The notes under the pieces are model-generated. The model saw only the letters and a program-made list of their open reading frames with translations. It did not search any database and was not told where the DNA came from. DNA of 64,000 nt from Paractinoplanes atraurantiacus (GTDB taxonomy: Bacteria; Actinomycetota; Actinomycetes; Mycobacteriales; Micromonosporaceae): the NCBI RefSeq assembly GCF_900215205.1, contig NZ_OBDY01000001.1, forward strand, positions 190,181-254,180, written 5' to 3'. A program made the translations under genes and the position numbers. Shown here piece by piece: positions 9,101 to 17,089 of the stretch. How positions within the stretch are numbered: the first letter of the stretch is position 1; each line of letters opens with the position of its first letter.

Positions 9101-9761
9101 CCGCGGGCTCGGCGAGTTCGACCACGCCTTCGACCTGTTGACCGACGCGCTCGGGTACGCCGACAAGACCGGTCACCCGCTGCTGCTCGGCATGGCCGGC
9201 ACGCTGCGCGGCTTCGTGGCCATCCACCGCGGCGACCTGGCGCAGGCCGAGGCCGACGCGCGCCGGGTGATGACCGCGGTCGAGCCGCACAACCCGCTGG
9301 CGCCGGCCCAGGTCGGCCCGCGGGTGCTGCTGGCCGAGGCGCGGCTGCGGGCGGGTGACGCGGCGACCGCGATCGGCCTGCTGGCGCCGATCGCCACCGA
9401 CACCGGCACGCCGTCGCTGCTCTTCTCGCGGCGGCACGCCCTGGCCTCGTACGCGGGGGCGCTGCTGACCGACGGCCGTGTCGAGACGGCGATGACGTGG
9501 ATCGGCCGGGCCCGCGAGGTGCCGGCCGAGGACGTGCGCAGCGGCGTGCTGGCCGCGATGGTGCACGCCCGGGTGCTGGCCGCGGCCCAGCGCTACGACG
9601 AGGCGCGGGAGGCGGCCGAGGAAGCGGTCCGGCTGGCGTCCTCGACCGAGCAGACGAGTGAGCGCTGCGCGGCCGAGGATCTGCGGGACGCGCTCACGTC
9701 GGCGGGCTCGGAGCCGCCTCCGCCGGAAACTGTCGCGTACGCGTCCGACGTGCCCGGATGA
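6111..9761 (+). CDS. Class III nucleotide cyclase fused to AAA-type ATPase and TPR repeats
   Basis: Large cytoplasmic regulator of 1216 residues. A zinc ribbon (C3, C6, C17, C20) precedes a class III cyclase domain (about 35-215) with intact features: the metal Asp in FGDLSDFT, VDKLTGDG with the purine-selecting Lys, and IGDTVNTAAR with the Asp, Asn and Arg needed for adenylate cyclase activity. A P-loop ATPase follows (AEAGIGKSRF at about 260, VVIVDDLHD Walker B), then TPR-like helices to the end. This layout is known for actinobacterial cyclase-LuxR/AAA regulators, but there is no C-terminal LuxR HTH here. The GTG start at 6111 overlaps the hydrolase stop. cAMP production is predicted, and crp lies 4.4 kb downstream. 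Confidence 0.9.
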   Translation: MTCPVCGTVAVPGARFCHNCGAALPAAATLPAAERRIVTVLFGDLSDFTSWSEDLDPERVGAVTDRVLAALAGAVKTFGGHVDKLTGDGIMAVFGAPVAHEDDAERAVRAALSMQRAVRRVLDDERGGGAPLGLRVGLNTGEVVAGMQAGIEYTVIGDTVNTAARLADAAAVGAVYAGSRTSGGTRHIASWRQLRPLRLKGKREPVPAFELLGLHDAPGTRSGLGDEAPFVGRETELGRVAGRLAEAIDAGTPRVMVMTAEAGIGKSRFAGEVKRLAAGYDVGNGRYAAHAGARVLRVRCRAFGERRRFAPLADLVRKSVGLPKDVVSTVGRTVVEERLRKLANRLGRDGDPVRLDIDRLLALLGYGEAPANPVGPAASADWQPTKRLDADAISTAVAELLSALAAETPLVVIVDDLHDATASTVDALGRTLSLLDGPVVVLLLGRPELVRTAGALTRLADAEVHTLPPLRGADASRLLTSYLNGGKLPQPDTDRLLATAQGNPFYLAEMVTLLMERGALTPAVGANAAGKWMLADGSLGRQLLSRDLAAVLAARIDALPPEPRSVLRDAAVVGDTVPSGVVEALRERRAASDARPGAVAAVELERSVDELLQRRMLHRVRGGYAFTTPLMREAAYSGIGKADLADRHAYLANWAAPEAIDRLGYDSASRLSLNDNERDAFVATHAECAVDLADAVRLRPDAAVRDVAPLGVAALGRMARRALANIEPGASIEYAERAAHLEPDGVLPLPDQLVYARALLRLGRAEEALEYGEKIAVSAGDEPVSKAEALLVVGRAHEALGDTNKAVAVWQEALEVATEAELLPERANAMRRLGMADFLAGRLSQASSRFAAAYQVTLAAGDRHGQAWALQNLAWVTTTRGDFAGTDAVLGRAARLFAELGDPVGRSWLRGTTAFARLLAGRLQESRRLARVFLPFGDRVGEGWAVGTLRAVEAYAAAELGELAEADGEARRAYRDFNAVADDWGRGLALVVRGAIARGLGEFDHAFDLLTDALGYADKTGHPLLLGMAGTLRGFVAIHRGDLAQAEADARRVMTAVEPHNPLAPAQVGPRVLLAEARLRAGDAATAIGLLAPIATDTGTPSLLFSRRHALASYAGALLTDGRVETAMTWIGRAREVPAEDVRSGVLAAMVHARVLAAAQRYDEAREAAEEAVRLASSTEQTSERCAAEDLRDALTSAGSEPPPPETVAYASDVPG

Positions 9762-9779
9762 TCTCCGGGCCCTCTGGGA

Positions 9780-9785
9780 TATTTT
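9780..9785 (+). promoter_or_regulatory. -10 hexamer TATTTT, leaderless start of the kinase gene
   Basis: TATTTT lies 7 nt before the ATG at 9793 in the short spacer after the cyclase gene. It supports that ATG over the upstream in-frame GTG at 9658. Confidence 0.5.
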
Positions 9786-9792
9786 CAGACTC

Positions 9793-10740
9793 ATGACCGA
9801 GACACCTCGCGGAGCACTGCCGGTCCCGTACGTGCCCGGCATGTCCGGATTGTCGGTCATGGCCCGTGGGGGATACGCGACCGTCTATCGGGCGATGCAG
9901 GACTCGGTCGGCCGTGAGGTCGCCATCAAGGTGGAAAATCGCCGCCTCGAGAGCGACCGCGACCAGGCCCGCTTCCTCCGCGAGGCGCGCGCCGCGGGCA
10001 AGATGTCGTCCCATCCGCACGTGGTCGACCTCTTCGACGTCGGCGTCACCGTCGACCAGCACCCCTACCTGATCATGGAGCTGTGCGACGGGTCGTACCT
10101 GGACCGGATGCGCCGGGCCCCGCTCGACGCCGAGGAGGCCCGCGACCTCGGCATCAAGATCTCGGACGCGCTGATCCACTCGCACGCCAACGGCGTGCTG
10201 CACCGCGACGTGAAGCCGGCCAACATCCTCTACTCCGAGTTCAACTCGGCCGTGCTGGCCGACTTCGGCCTGGCCGTGCTGGGCGAGATGCGCGACTCGT
10301 CGGTCACCCTCGAGGTGCTCACCCCGGCCTACGCGCCGCCCGAGATGTTCCGGCACGACGACCCGTCCGACGCGGTCGACGTCTACGCGCTCTGCGCCAC
10401 CCTCTACGCGGTGATGCGCGGTCGCCCGCCGCGCTGGGACGGCGACCGCAGCCCCAGCCTGATCACCCTGATGGACCTGTTCCACCAGCCCATCCCCGAC
10501 CTGCCCGGCGTGCCGCCCCAGCTCACCCAGGTGCTGCGCTACGGCATGGCCAACGACCCCAACTCGCGGCCGACCGCACGGCAGCTGCGCGACCTGCTCA
10601 CCGCCGTGCAGCTCGACGGCCCGTCGCAGCACATCCCGCCGCCGCGATATTCGCACGGCGACGAGACGCCGACCGTGCGCACCGTCAAGCAGACCAAGCG
10701 CAAGTGGCTGTTCGGCCTACTCGGGAGCGAGGACCGCTAA
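9793..10740 (+). CDS. Soluble serine/threonine protein kinase
   Basis: Hanks-type kinase of 315 residues. The Gly-rich loop is ARGGYATVYRA (24-34, lacking the third Gly), the ATP-binding Lys is in VAIKVEN (about 46), the catalytic loop is HRDVKPANIL (137), DFGLAV is at 157 and APPEM is near 178. Most key residues are present, so activity is likely. There is no transmembrane segment or PASTA domain. The C-terminal tail is basic (KQTKRKWLFGLLGSEDR). It is transcribed in the same direction as the cyclase but from its own leaderless promoter, and overlaps the 3' end of the convergent carboxylase gene by 24 nt. Substrates are unknown. Confidence 0.9.
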   Translation: MTETPRGALPVPYVPGMSGLSVMARGGYATVYRAMQDSVGREVAIKVENRRLESDRDQARFLREARAAGKMSSHPHVVDLFDVGVTVDQHPYLIMELCDGSYLDRMRRAPLDAEEARDLGIKISDALIHSHANGVLHRDVKPANILYSEFNSAVLADFGLAVLGEMRDSSVTLEVLTPAYAPPEMFRHDDPSDAVDVYALCATLYAVMRGRPPRWDGDRSPSLITLMDLFHQPIPDLPGVPPQLTQVLRYGMANDPNSRPTARQLRDLLTAVQLDGPSQHIPPPRYSHGDETPTVRTVKQTKRKWLFGLLGSEDR

Positions 10741-12723
10741 CAGCTCGCCGGTGTCCACCTCGGTGCCCGGGTGCACCGGCAGCGACGCCACCACCCCGGC
10801 GCTGGGCGCGTGCACCGGATGCTCCAGCTTCATCGCCTCCAGGGTGAGCAGCAGCTCCCCGGCGCGCACCCGCTGACCGGGCACGACCAGCACCCGGCGG
10901 ACGGCGCCGGGCAGCGGGGCGATCAGCGAGCCCTCCACCGCGTCGGGCGCCGGGAGCGGGAAGCGCGACAGCTCCCGCAGCGCCACCGAGCCCTCCGGGC
11001 TGTCCACGTACGAGACCTCGCCCACCCGGTGCACGTTGAAGGTCAGCCGGATGCCATTGACGTCGAGCACGACCTGCTCGTCGCCGGCCCGCACGACCAC
11101 GGTCTCCGGATAGTCGGCGACCACCGGGGCCTGGCCCAGCCCGGCCAGGTCGAGTTCCTCCGGGTCCACCGTGCGCACCCACCAGCCGGCCAGCTCGCCG
11201 TGCCGGTTCATCCGGTAGCCGACCTCGACCGGGCCGGCCGGTCCGTCGTAGACGGCCGTCTGCGAGCCCGAGGGCACGTTGCGCCATCCGGACGGCACGG
11301 CCGCGAGGACGGCGGCCTCGGCGCGGCGGGCCGCGGCTCCGGCCAGGGCCGAGGCCAGGCACGACAGCCGTACGGCGTCGACCGCCGACAGGAGCGGGGC
11401 GAACACCTCCGGGCGCCGGTCGAGGAAGCCGGTGTCCACGTCGCCCGTGCGGAAGGCGTGGTGCCGCAGAGCCCGTACCAGAAGATCGCGGTTGGTGGCC
11501 ACGCCGTGGATCTGCGAGCGGGTCAGCGCGGAGGCCAGCATCCGCGCCGCCTCCTGCCGGGTCGGCGCCCAGGCCACCAGCTTGGCCAGCGTCGAGTCCT
11601 GGTGGGCGGCGATCACCGAGCCGTCCTCGACGCCGGCGTCCAGCCGCAGGCCGGGCGCGGGCAGCGGGCGGAACCGGCTCGCCACGTCCGGCACGGCGAA
11701 GCGGTGCAGCGTGCCGGTGGCCGGGAGCCAGGCGTACGCCGGGTCCTCGGCGCACACGCGCACCTCGATGGCGTGCCCGCGGATCGGCGGCGGGCCCGGC
11801 ATCGGCAGGCTGCCGCCCTCGGAGACCAGCAGTTGGAGGCGGACCAGGTCGTAGCCGGAGACGCACTCGGTGACCGCGTGGTCGGCCTGCAACGTCGGGG
11901 TGAGCTCCATGAACCAGAAGTCGCCGCGCGCGTCGAGCAGGAACTCGACCGCGCCCGCGCCGACGTAGCCTAGGGCGCGCACGGCGACGATCGCGGCCCG
12001 GCACAGCTCCTCGCGCAGCCCCGGGTCGACGGCCGGCGACGGCGTCTCCTCGACGATCTTCTGGTAGCGGCGCTGGATCGAGCACTCGCGCTCGCCGAAC
12101 GGCACCACCGCGCCGTGCTCGTCGGCCAGGATCGGCACCTCGATGTGGCGCACGTCCTCGACGTACGGCTCGCAGTAGACCTCGCTGCCCACCTCGCGGC
12201 GGGTCGAGGCGATCGCCTCGGCCAGCGTGGTCGCGTCGCGCACCACGCGCAGGCCGGTGCCGCCGTTGCCGGTGTCCGGCTTGATCAGCACCGGGAAGCC
12301 GGGCACCTGGGCCGGGTCGGTGTAGCTCGGCAGGACCGGCACCCGGGCCTCGGCCACCAGCGCCTTCGTCTCGGTCTTGCTGCGCAGGATGCCGAGCGTC
12401 TTGGCCGGCGCGCCGACCCAGATCATGCCGGCGTCGGCCACGGCCGAGGCGAAGTCGGGATCCTCGGCCAGCTCGCCGTTGCCGGGGTGGATGGCGTTCG
12501 CCCCCGAGCGCTGGGCGGCGGTGATGATCAGATCGCCGCGCAGGTACGACGACCGGGGCGTGCCGCCATCGAGGCGTACGGCGTAGTCCGCCTCCCCGAC
12601 GTGCGGCGCGTCGGAATCGGCGTCGGAGTAGACGGCGACCGTCTCGATGCCGACGAGGCGGCAGGTGGCGAACACCCGGCGGGCGATCTCACCACGGTCG
12701 GCCACCAGAAGACGTCGGATCAC
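10717..12723 (-). CDS. Biotin carboxylase/BCCP fusion, active site divergent
   Basis: Alpha subunit of an acyl-CoA carboxylase-like complex, 668 residues: biotin carboxylase N-domain, ATP-grasp, C-domain, linker and C-terminal biotinyl domain with EAMKLE (Lys near 631). Domain order and length are normal for the family. The active site is not: where biotin carboxylases read MEMNTRVQVEH this protein reads MELTPTLQADH (about 272-282), so the metal Asn, bicarbonate Arg and general-base Glu are Thr, Thr and Asp. The glycine loop is TGNGGTG rather than a run of four Gly. The GTG start at 12723 overlaps the stop of the carboxyltransferase gene (GTGA). It could be a shifted-specificity or catalytically impaired enzyme. 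Confidence 0.85.
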   Translation of the reverse strand: MIRRLLVADRGEIARRVFATCRLVGIETVAVYSDADSDAPHVGEADYAVRLDGGTPRSSYLRGDLIITAAQRSGANAIHPGNGELAEDPDFASAVADAGMIWVGAPAKTLGILRSKTETKALVAEARVPVLPSYTDPAQVPGFPVLIKPDTGNGGTGLRVVRDATTLAEAIASTRREVGSEVYCEPYVEDVRHIEVPILADEHGAVVPFGERECSIQRRYQKIVEETPSPAVDPGLREELCRAAIVAVRALGYVGAGAVEFLLDARGDFWFMELTPTLQADHAVTECVSGYDLVRLQLLVSEGGSLPMPGPPPIRGHAIEVRVCAEDPAYAWLPATGTLHRFAVPDVASRFRPLPAPGLRLDAGVEDGSVIAAHQDSTLAKLVAWAPTRQEAARMLASALTRSQIHGVATNRDLLVRALRHHAFRTGDVDTGFLDRRPEVFAPLLSAVDAVRLSCLASALAGAAARRAEAAVLAAVPSGWRNVPSGSQTAVYDGPAGPVEVGYRMNRHGELAGWWVRTVDPEELDLAGLGQAPVVADYPETVVVRAGDEQVVLDVNGIRLTFNVHRVGEVSYVDSPEGSVALRELSRFPLPAPDAVEGSLIAPLPGAVRRVLVVPGQRVRAGELLLTLEAMKLEHPVHAPSAGVVASLPVHPGTEVDTGELLAVLAPE

Positions 12724-14003
12724 TGGTCTACCTTTCCGGGTCGGAACACGCCGATGTGCCCGGCGCCCTCGACGGCCGCGCTGTGCGCGGCGGAGAGGCA
12801 GAGTCCGAGGACGGTACGCGTGTCGCGGGGGTCGATGGTGCCGTCGTCGTCGCCGTTCGCCACCGGGCCGTCGGCCGGCCAGCTGAACGCGAAGCGGGGG
12901 TCACCGGTGCGGCCGCTGTTGAGGGCGAACAGCGGCACTGTGGAGTGCGCGAGCGCGTCGATCTCGCCCGGGCCGAACGACTCGGCGGTCTCGTCGTGCT
13001 GAATCAGCAGCAGCGACGTGTCGGTGGCGTTGGCGAGCTGGATGAAGTGCACGGCCTTCTGGGTCTCGGCCGGGGTGTGCGGCGCGCCCGAGGCGGCCAG
13101 CACGCCGACCGGGTAGCCGTGCAGCTCGCCCCAGCCGGCCAGCAGGGCGGTGCCGACCGCGGGCTTGAACTCGTCGAAGTCGCTGCCGTCCAGGATGCGG
13201 GCGAGCAGTTCCCGGGGGTCGTAGAGGGTGGTGAGGGCGAGCAGGTCCTCGGCGTCGTACTTGGGCTCGATCGGCGGGAAGCTGCGCGGGCGCGGGCCGC
13301 GCTTGCGCCAGTTGAGCCGGCGCACGCACTGCCGGGCCAGGCGCAGCCCGTCCCGCTCGTCCTCGGCCAGCTGATCGGCGACGTCCTTGGTGGCCCGGGC
13401 CGGCTGCGGCTTGACCGTGATCGTGTAATCGGAGAGTGCGGGCAGATAAGCGGCGATCCCCTCGGCCGGGCCGAAGACCACGCAGATCGCGGGCACCCGG
13501 TCGGCGGCCAGGCGGCTCAGGTCACGGGCGATGCCGCCGCGCGGCTGCGGGCCGCCGGGCGCGGTCTCGGCGGCCGACTCGACGAGGTTCACCAGCGGCA
13601 GCCGATTGCACGAGGCGATCCGCGCGGCCCGGCGGATCTTCTCGACGGCGTACGGGTTCACCGGTCCACCGTCGACGGTGGGATCGGTGGCGATGATCAT
13701 GCATTCGACGCCCTCGACCGCGCCGATGCCGGTGACCACGCCGGCGCCGACCGGGAACTCGGTGCCCCAGCCGGCCACGGGCGAGAGCTCGAGGAACGGG
13801 CCGTCCTGGTCGAGCAGCATCTCGATGCGCTCGCGGGGCAGCAGCTTGCCGCGCGCGTGGTGGCGGGTGACCGCCCGTTCGCCGCCGCCGGCCCGGGCCT
13901 CCTCCAGCGCGGCCTCGAGCCGGGCCAGCCGGTCCGTGGCGGTGCCGCAGCCCTCGAGGTAGCCGGGGGTGCGCGCGTCGAGGGCAGTGTCCAGCACGGT
14001 CAC
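12720..14003 (-). CDS. Acyl-CoA carboxyltransferase-like beta subunit, divergent
   Basis: Crotonase-superfamily carboxyltransferase of 427 residues, partner of the downstream biotin carboxylase. The N-half (GVECMIIATDPTVDGG) and C-half (DGSDFDEFKPAVGTALLAGW, then IDPRDTRTVLG) align well with PCC/MCC beta subunits. However, the Gly-rich oxyanion segments are not recognisable: LVDSGGA-type sequence is LVESAAE, and the GAGNYGM-type loop is replaced by LNSGRTGDPRF. The start is the GTG at 14003, with SD AGGGG upstream. A longer in-frame ORF to 14096 lacks support. Together the two genes look like an intact but biochemically unusual carboxylase. Confidence 0.82.
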   Translation of the reverse strand: MTVLDTALDARTPGYLEGCGTATDRLARLEAALEEARAGGGERAVTRHHARGKLLPRERIEMLLDQDGPFLELSPVAGWGTEFPVGAGVVTGIGAVEGVECMIIATDPTVDGGPVNPYAVEKIRRAARIASCNRLPLVNLVESAAETAPGGPQPRGGIARDLSRLAADRVPAICVVFGPAEGIAAYLPALSDYTITVKPQPARATKDVADQLAEDERDGLRLARQCVRRLNWRKRGPRPRSFPPIEPKYDAEDLLALTTLYDPRELLARILDGSDFDEFKPAVGTALLAGWGELHGYPVGVLAASGAPHTPAETQKAVHFIQLANATDTSLLLIQHDETAESFGPGEIDALAHSTVPLFALNSGRTGDPRFAFSWPADGPVANGDDDGTIDPRDTRTVLGLCLSAAHSAAVEGAGHIGVFRPGKVDQ

Positions 14004-14023
14004 GATGGAACCCCTGCCATGTT

Positions 14024-14117
14024 CAAAGCCGCGCCTCTCGTATCCGCCGGTGCCTCTCGACCACCTCCACAACGAGTGGTCGAGCGGGTGCGACACGGAT
14101 GCGAAAGCCGCGGCTTT
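14024..14117. promoter_or_regulatory. Cluster of repeats upstream of the carboxylase operon
   Basis: CTCGACCAC (14056-14064) and GTGGTCGAG (14076-14084) form an exact 9-bp inverted repeat with an 11-nt spacer, 53-81 bp upstream of the carboxyltransferase start. AAAGCCGCG occurs as a direct repeat (14025 and 14104), the second copy within the palindrome AAAGCCGCGGCTTT (14104-14117). These are candidate operator sites. No regulator is assigned. Confidence 0.45.
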
Positions 14118-14147
14118 GTAGCCTTTTCAGGGGTTATGCACGCGTTT

Positions 14148-14174
14148 GAGGGGCTGCCCGATGGGCAGCCCCTC
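14148..14174 (-). terminator. Hairpin terminator after crp
   Basis: A perfect 12-bp stem (GAGGGGCTGCCC, 14148-14159, with 14163-14174) and a 3-nt loop lies 16 nt past the crp stop. Only a short A/T stretch follows, as is common in high-GC genomes. Confidence 0.75.
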
Positions 14175-14190
14175 GAAGTTCACGCCGCTG

Positions 14191-14868
14191 TTAGACCCGA
14201 GCCCGTCGAGCGAGACGCTCGGGGTCGAGAATGATGACGCTCTTGCCGTCGAGCCGCAGCCAGGCGCGGGAGGCGAAGTCGGCCAGGGCCTTGTTCACCG
14301 TCTCGCGGGACGCGCCGACCAGCTGGGCCAGCTCCTCCTGGGTGAGGTCGTGGGTGACACGCAGCACACCGCCGTCGCGGGTGCCGAAACGACCGGCCAT
14401 CTGGAGCAGGTTTTTCGCCACGCGGCCGGGCACGTCCGTGAAGATCAGGTCGGCCAGCGCGTCGTTCGTGCGCCGCAGACGACGGGCCAGCACCCGCAGG
14501 AGCTGCTCGGCGATCTCCGGGCGGTTGTTGAGCCACGGGCGGAGCGACGTCTTCTTGAGCCGGGCCAGCCGGGCATCGGTCACCGCGGTCGCGGTGGCCG
14601 TGCGGGGACCGGGGTCGAACAGGGACAGCTCGCCGACCATGTCGGAGGGGCCCATGATCGAAACCAGGTTCTGCCGGCCGTCCGCGGCACGGCGTCCCAG
14701 TTTGATCTTGCCGGACAGCACGATGTACAGGCTGTCACCGGCCTCGCCCTCGTTGAACAGGACGTCGCCCTTACGGACTTCGACCGTGTCCATCTCCTTG
14801 GCGAGCGCCTCGGCCGCCTCCGGGTCAACACCCTGGAAGATTCCGCTGCGCGCCAGTACCTCATCCAT
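14191..14868 (-). CDS. crp: Crp/Fnr-family cAMP receptor protein
   Basis: Global transcription regulator of 225 residues with an N-terminal cyclic-nucleotide domain (about 10-115, [18 protein letters not shown] forming the phosphate-binding cassette with Glu and Arg) and a C-terminal winged helix ([21 protein letters not shown], about 165-200). It is highly similar to M. tuberculosis Crp (Rv3676), which begins MDEILARAGIFQGV. That comparison and SD GGAGGT (14875-14880) set the ATG at 14868, not the upstream GTG-type extension. The nearby class III cyclase is a plausible ligand source. It is monocistronic with its own terminator. Confidence 0.95.
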   Translation of the reverse strand: MDEVLARSGIFQGVDPEAAEALAKEMDTVEVRKGDVLFNEGEAGDSLYIVLSGKIKLGRRAADGRQNLVSIMGPSDMVGELSLFDPGPRTATATAVTDARLARLKKTSLRPWLNNRPEIAEQLLRVLARRLRRTNDALADLIFTDVPGRVAKNLLQMAGRFGTRDGGVLRVTHDLTQEELAQLVGASRETVNKALADFASRAWLRLDGKSVIILDPERLARRARV

Positions 14869-15073
14869 CTGCGCACCTCCGAACACGCGCAACGCCTGCG
14901 CTCGATCAGTCTAGGCGCACGCGGGCGGGAATCGGGCGGGCACCCCTCGATCTGAATACCGCAGGGTAACCGTTCCGACCGTGACGGGCTGTGCATTTCG
15001 TCGCTTCAGGTGGGCGACGACGAGCCATTCGACGGGTCGTCCGCGTAGCAACCCGAAGGTATCGTCGCGGTCG

Positions 15074-16264
15074 ATGAATTCCCACCCCCCGCATCGAAGG
15101 CAGGGTCTTTTCGGCCGCCCTGTCCTGACAATCACGATTGTCCTGGCGGCGCTGGCCGGTATAGCTGCCGGAAGTGTCGCATTCGCGAATCGCGACGACG
15201 GTTCCGCCGACTCGAAATGGCAGCAGCCCGGAGCCGTCGCGGCGCCCGCCTCAGGCAAGCCGGCGCCCACCACCGAGTCGGGTCAGGTCGTGGCGGAAGA
15301 CACCATCACACTCTCCGCGACCGGCGACATCATGATGAGCAACGCCCCGAGCAAGATGCCGCCGAACAACGGCGAGGGCTTCTTCGACTCGGTGAAGGCG
15401 AGCCTCGCCTCCGATCTGGTCATGGGCAACCTCGAGCAGCCACTGACCGAGGACACCGGCACGTCCAAGTGCGGGCCCGGCTCGGGCAACTGCTTCGCGT
15501 TCCGCTCGCCGCCGTCGTACGTCCAGCACCTCAAGGACGCCGGCTTCGACCTCGTCAACACGGCGAACAACCACGCCAAGGACTTCGGCGCCAAGGGCGC
15601 GGCCAACACGAGGGCCGCCCTCGACGAGGCCGGCATCAAGGCGACCGGCAACTCCGAGGAGATCACCGTCGTCGACGTCAAGGGCGTCAAGGTCGCTGTC
15701 GTCGGCTTCGCGCCGTACACGGGCCTGAACAACCTGAACGACGTCGAGGGGGCGGCGGCGCTCGTCGAGAAGGCCAAGGGCGAGGCCGACCTGGTCGTCG
15801 TGCAGGCCCACCTGGGCGCCGAGGGCGCCGAGAAGACGCACGTCAAGCCGGGCACCGAGATCTTCTTCGGCGAGAGCCGGGGCGACCCGATCAAGTTCAG
15901 CCACGCCATGATCGACGCCGGGGCCGACGTCATCATCGCCCACGGGCCGCACGTGCTGCGGGGTATGGAGTTCTACAAGGGCAAGCTGATCGCCTACAGC
16001 CTGGGCAACTTCGCCGGCGGCGGCAAGACGCTGAGCCGGACCGGCGTGCTCAAGTACGGCGCGATCCTGCAGGTGACGCTTGGCAAGGACGGCTCCTACG
16101 CGGGTGGGAAGCTGTTCTCCTCGTACATGAACAGCAACGGCCTGCCGACCCGGGACACCGCGAACGAGCAGAGCCGCAAGATGGTCGCCCAGCTCAGCAA
16201 GGCCGACTTCGGCGCGACGGCGGCGAGCATCGGCGAGGACGGCACGATCAAGCCCGCGGGGTGA
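15074..16264 (+). CDS. CapA-family exported metallophosphatase-like protein
   Basis: Protein of 396 residues with one N-terminal transmembrane or signal-anchor segment (about 17-38), a Ser/Pro/Ala linker, then a CapA/PGA_cap domain: SATGDIMMSN (metal Asp), MGNLEQPLT, NTANNHAKDFG, IIAHGPHVLRGME and LIAYSLGNFAGG are the family motifs with metal-binding His, Asn and Asp. Family members are linked to poly-gamma-glutamate synthesis or cell-envelope polymers, but no capB/capC lies nearby, so the substrate is unknown. The start at ATG 15074 gives a sensible signal anchor. The upstream extension to 14981 has no signal. M. tuberculosis has an unrelated short gene at this place. Confidence 0.82.
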   Translation: MNSHPPHRRQGLFGRPVLTITIVLAALAGIAAGSVAFANRDDGSADSKWQQPGAVAAPASGKPAPTTESGQVVAEDTITLSATGDIMMSNAPSKMPPNNGEGFFDSVKASLASDLVMGNLEQPLTEDTGTSKCGPGSGNCFAFRSPPSYVQHLKDAGFDLVNTANNHAKDFGAKGAANTRAALDEAGIKATGNSEEITVVDVKGVKVAVVGFAPYTGLNNLNDVEGAAALVEKAKGEADLVVVQAHLGAEGAEKTHVKPGTEIFFGESRGDPIKFSHAMIDAGADVIIAHGPHVLRGMEFYKGKLIAYSLGNFAGGGKTLSRTGVLKYGAILQVTLGKDGSYAGGKLFSSYMNSNGLPTRDTANEQSRKMVAQLSKADFGATAASIGEDGTIKPAG

Positions 16265-16273
16265 CGGGCGACG

Positions 16274-16279
16274 TACTCT
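16274..16279 (+). promoter_or_regulatory. -10 hexamer TACTCT, leaderless start of nth
   Basis: TACTCT lies 6 nt before the GTG start of nth at 16286. No SD is present. Confidence 0.5.
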
Positions 16280-16285
16280 TTAGCG

Positions 16286-17089
16286 GTGGATCTGGTGGTG
16301 CGGTCGGTCAAGCGGTTCGCGGGGGAGACGCCCATCGGGCGCAAGAGGCGGGCGCGCAAGATGGCCCGGGTCCTCGCCGAGACACACCCCGACGCGCACT
16401 GCGAGCTCGACTTCACCAACCCGCTCGAGCTCGCGGTCGCGACCGTCCTGTCCGCGCAGACCACCGACGTGCGGGTCAACCAGGTGACGCCCGGGCTGTT
16501 CGCGCAGTACCGGACGCCGGCCGACTACGCGTCGGCCGACCGGGCCCGGCTCGAGGAGACGCTGCGCCCGACCGGTTTCTTCCGGGCCAAGACCGACTCG
16601 CTGATCAAGCTGGGCAACGCGCTCGTCGAGCGCTACGACGGCGTGCTGCCCAACAAGCTCGATGACCTCGTGTCGCTGCCCGGCATCGGGCGCAAGACGG
16701 CGAACGTGATCCTGGGCAACGCCTTCGGGGTCCCCGGCATCACCGTCGACACCCACTTCCGGCGGCTGACCAACCGCTTCGGCTGGGTGCAGGAAGAAGA
16801 CCCGGTCAAGATCGAGTTTCAGGTGGCCGACCTGATCGAGAAACGCGACTGGACCATGCTGTCGCACCGGGTGATCTTCCACGGCCGCCGCGTCTGCCAC
16901 TCCCGCAAGCCGGCCTGCGGCGCCTGCACCCTGGCCACCATGTGCCCGTCCTACGGCACCGGGCCGACCGAGGCCGCGCCCGCGGCCAAACTGCTCAAAG
17001 GCCCGCGCGCCCGGGAGCTGGCGGTCGCGGCCGGCGTCGACCCCGACCTCGTGCCGGCGGCCGCGGTGACCGCCCCGGACGTGCCGTGA
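16286..17089 (+). CDS. nth: Endonuclease III
   Basis: DNA glycosylase/AP lyase of base-excision repair, 267 residues, removing oxidised pyrimidines. The HhH-GPD signature [17 protein letters not shown] contains the catalytic Lys, and the catalytic Asp is in [11 protein letters not shown] 4Fe-4S cluster loop is present ([19 protein letters not shown]6-C-X2-C-X5-C). A C-terminal extension of about 35 residues follows the cluster. The GTG at 16286 is chosen from the leaderless -10. Its end overlaps the next gene (GTGA). Synteny matches Rv3674c. Confidence 0.95.
   Translation: MDLVVRSVKRFAGETPIGRKRRARKMARVLAETHPDAHCELDFTNPLELAVATVLSAQTTDVRVNQVTPGLFAQYRTPADYASADRARLEETLRPTGFFRAKTDSLIKLGNALVERYDGVLPNKLDDLVSLPGIGRKTANVILGNAFGVPGITVDTHFRRLTNRFGWVQEEDPVKIEFQVADLIEKRDWTMLSHRVIFHGRRVCHSRKPACGACTLATMCPSYGTGPTEAAPAAKLLKGPRARELAVAAGVDPDLVPAAAVTAPDVP

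Noticed and set aside
6645..9860. A 1071-codon open frame on the minus strand
   Set aside because: It is antisense to the cyclase-ATPase gene, has only His/Gln/Gly/Arg-rich sequence typical of GC-bias shadows, and shows no domain.
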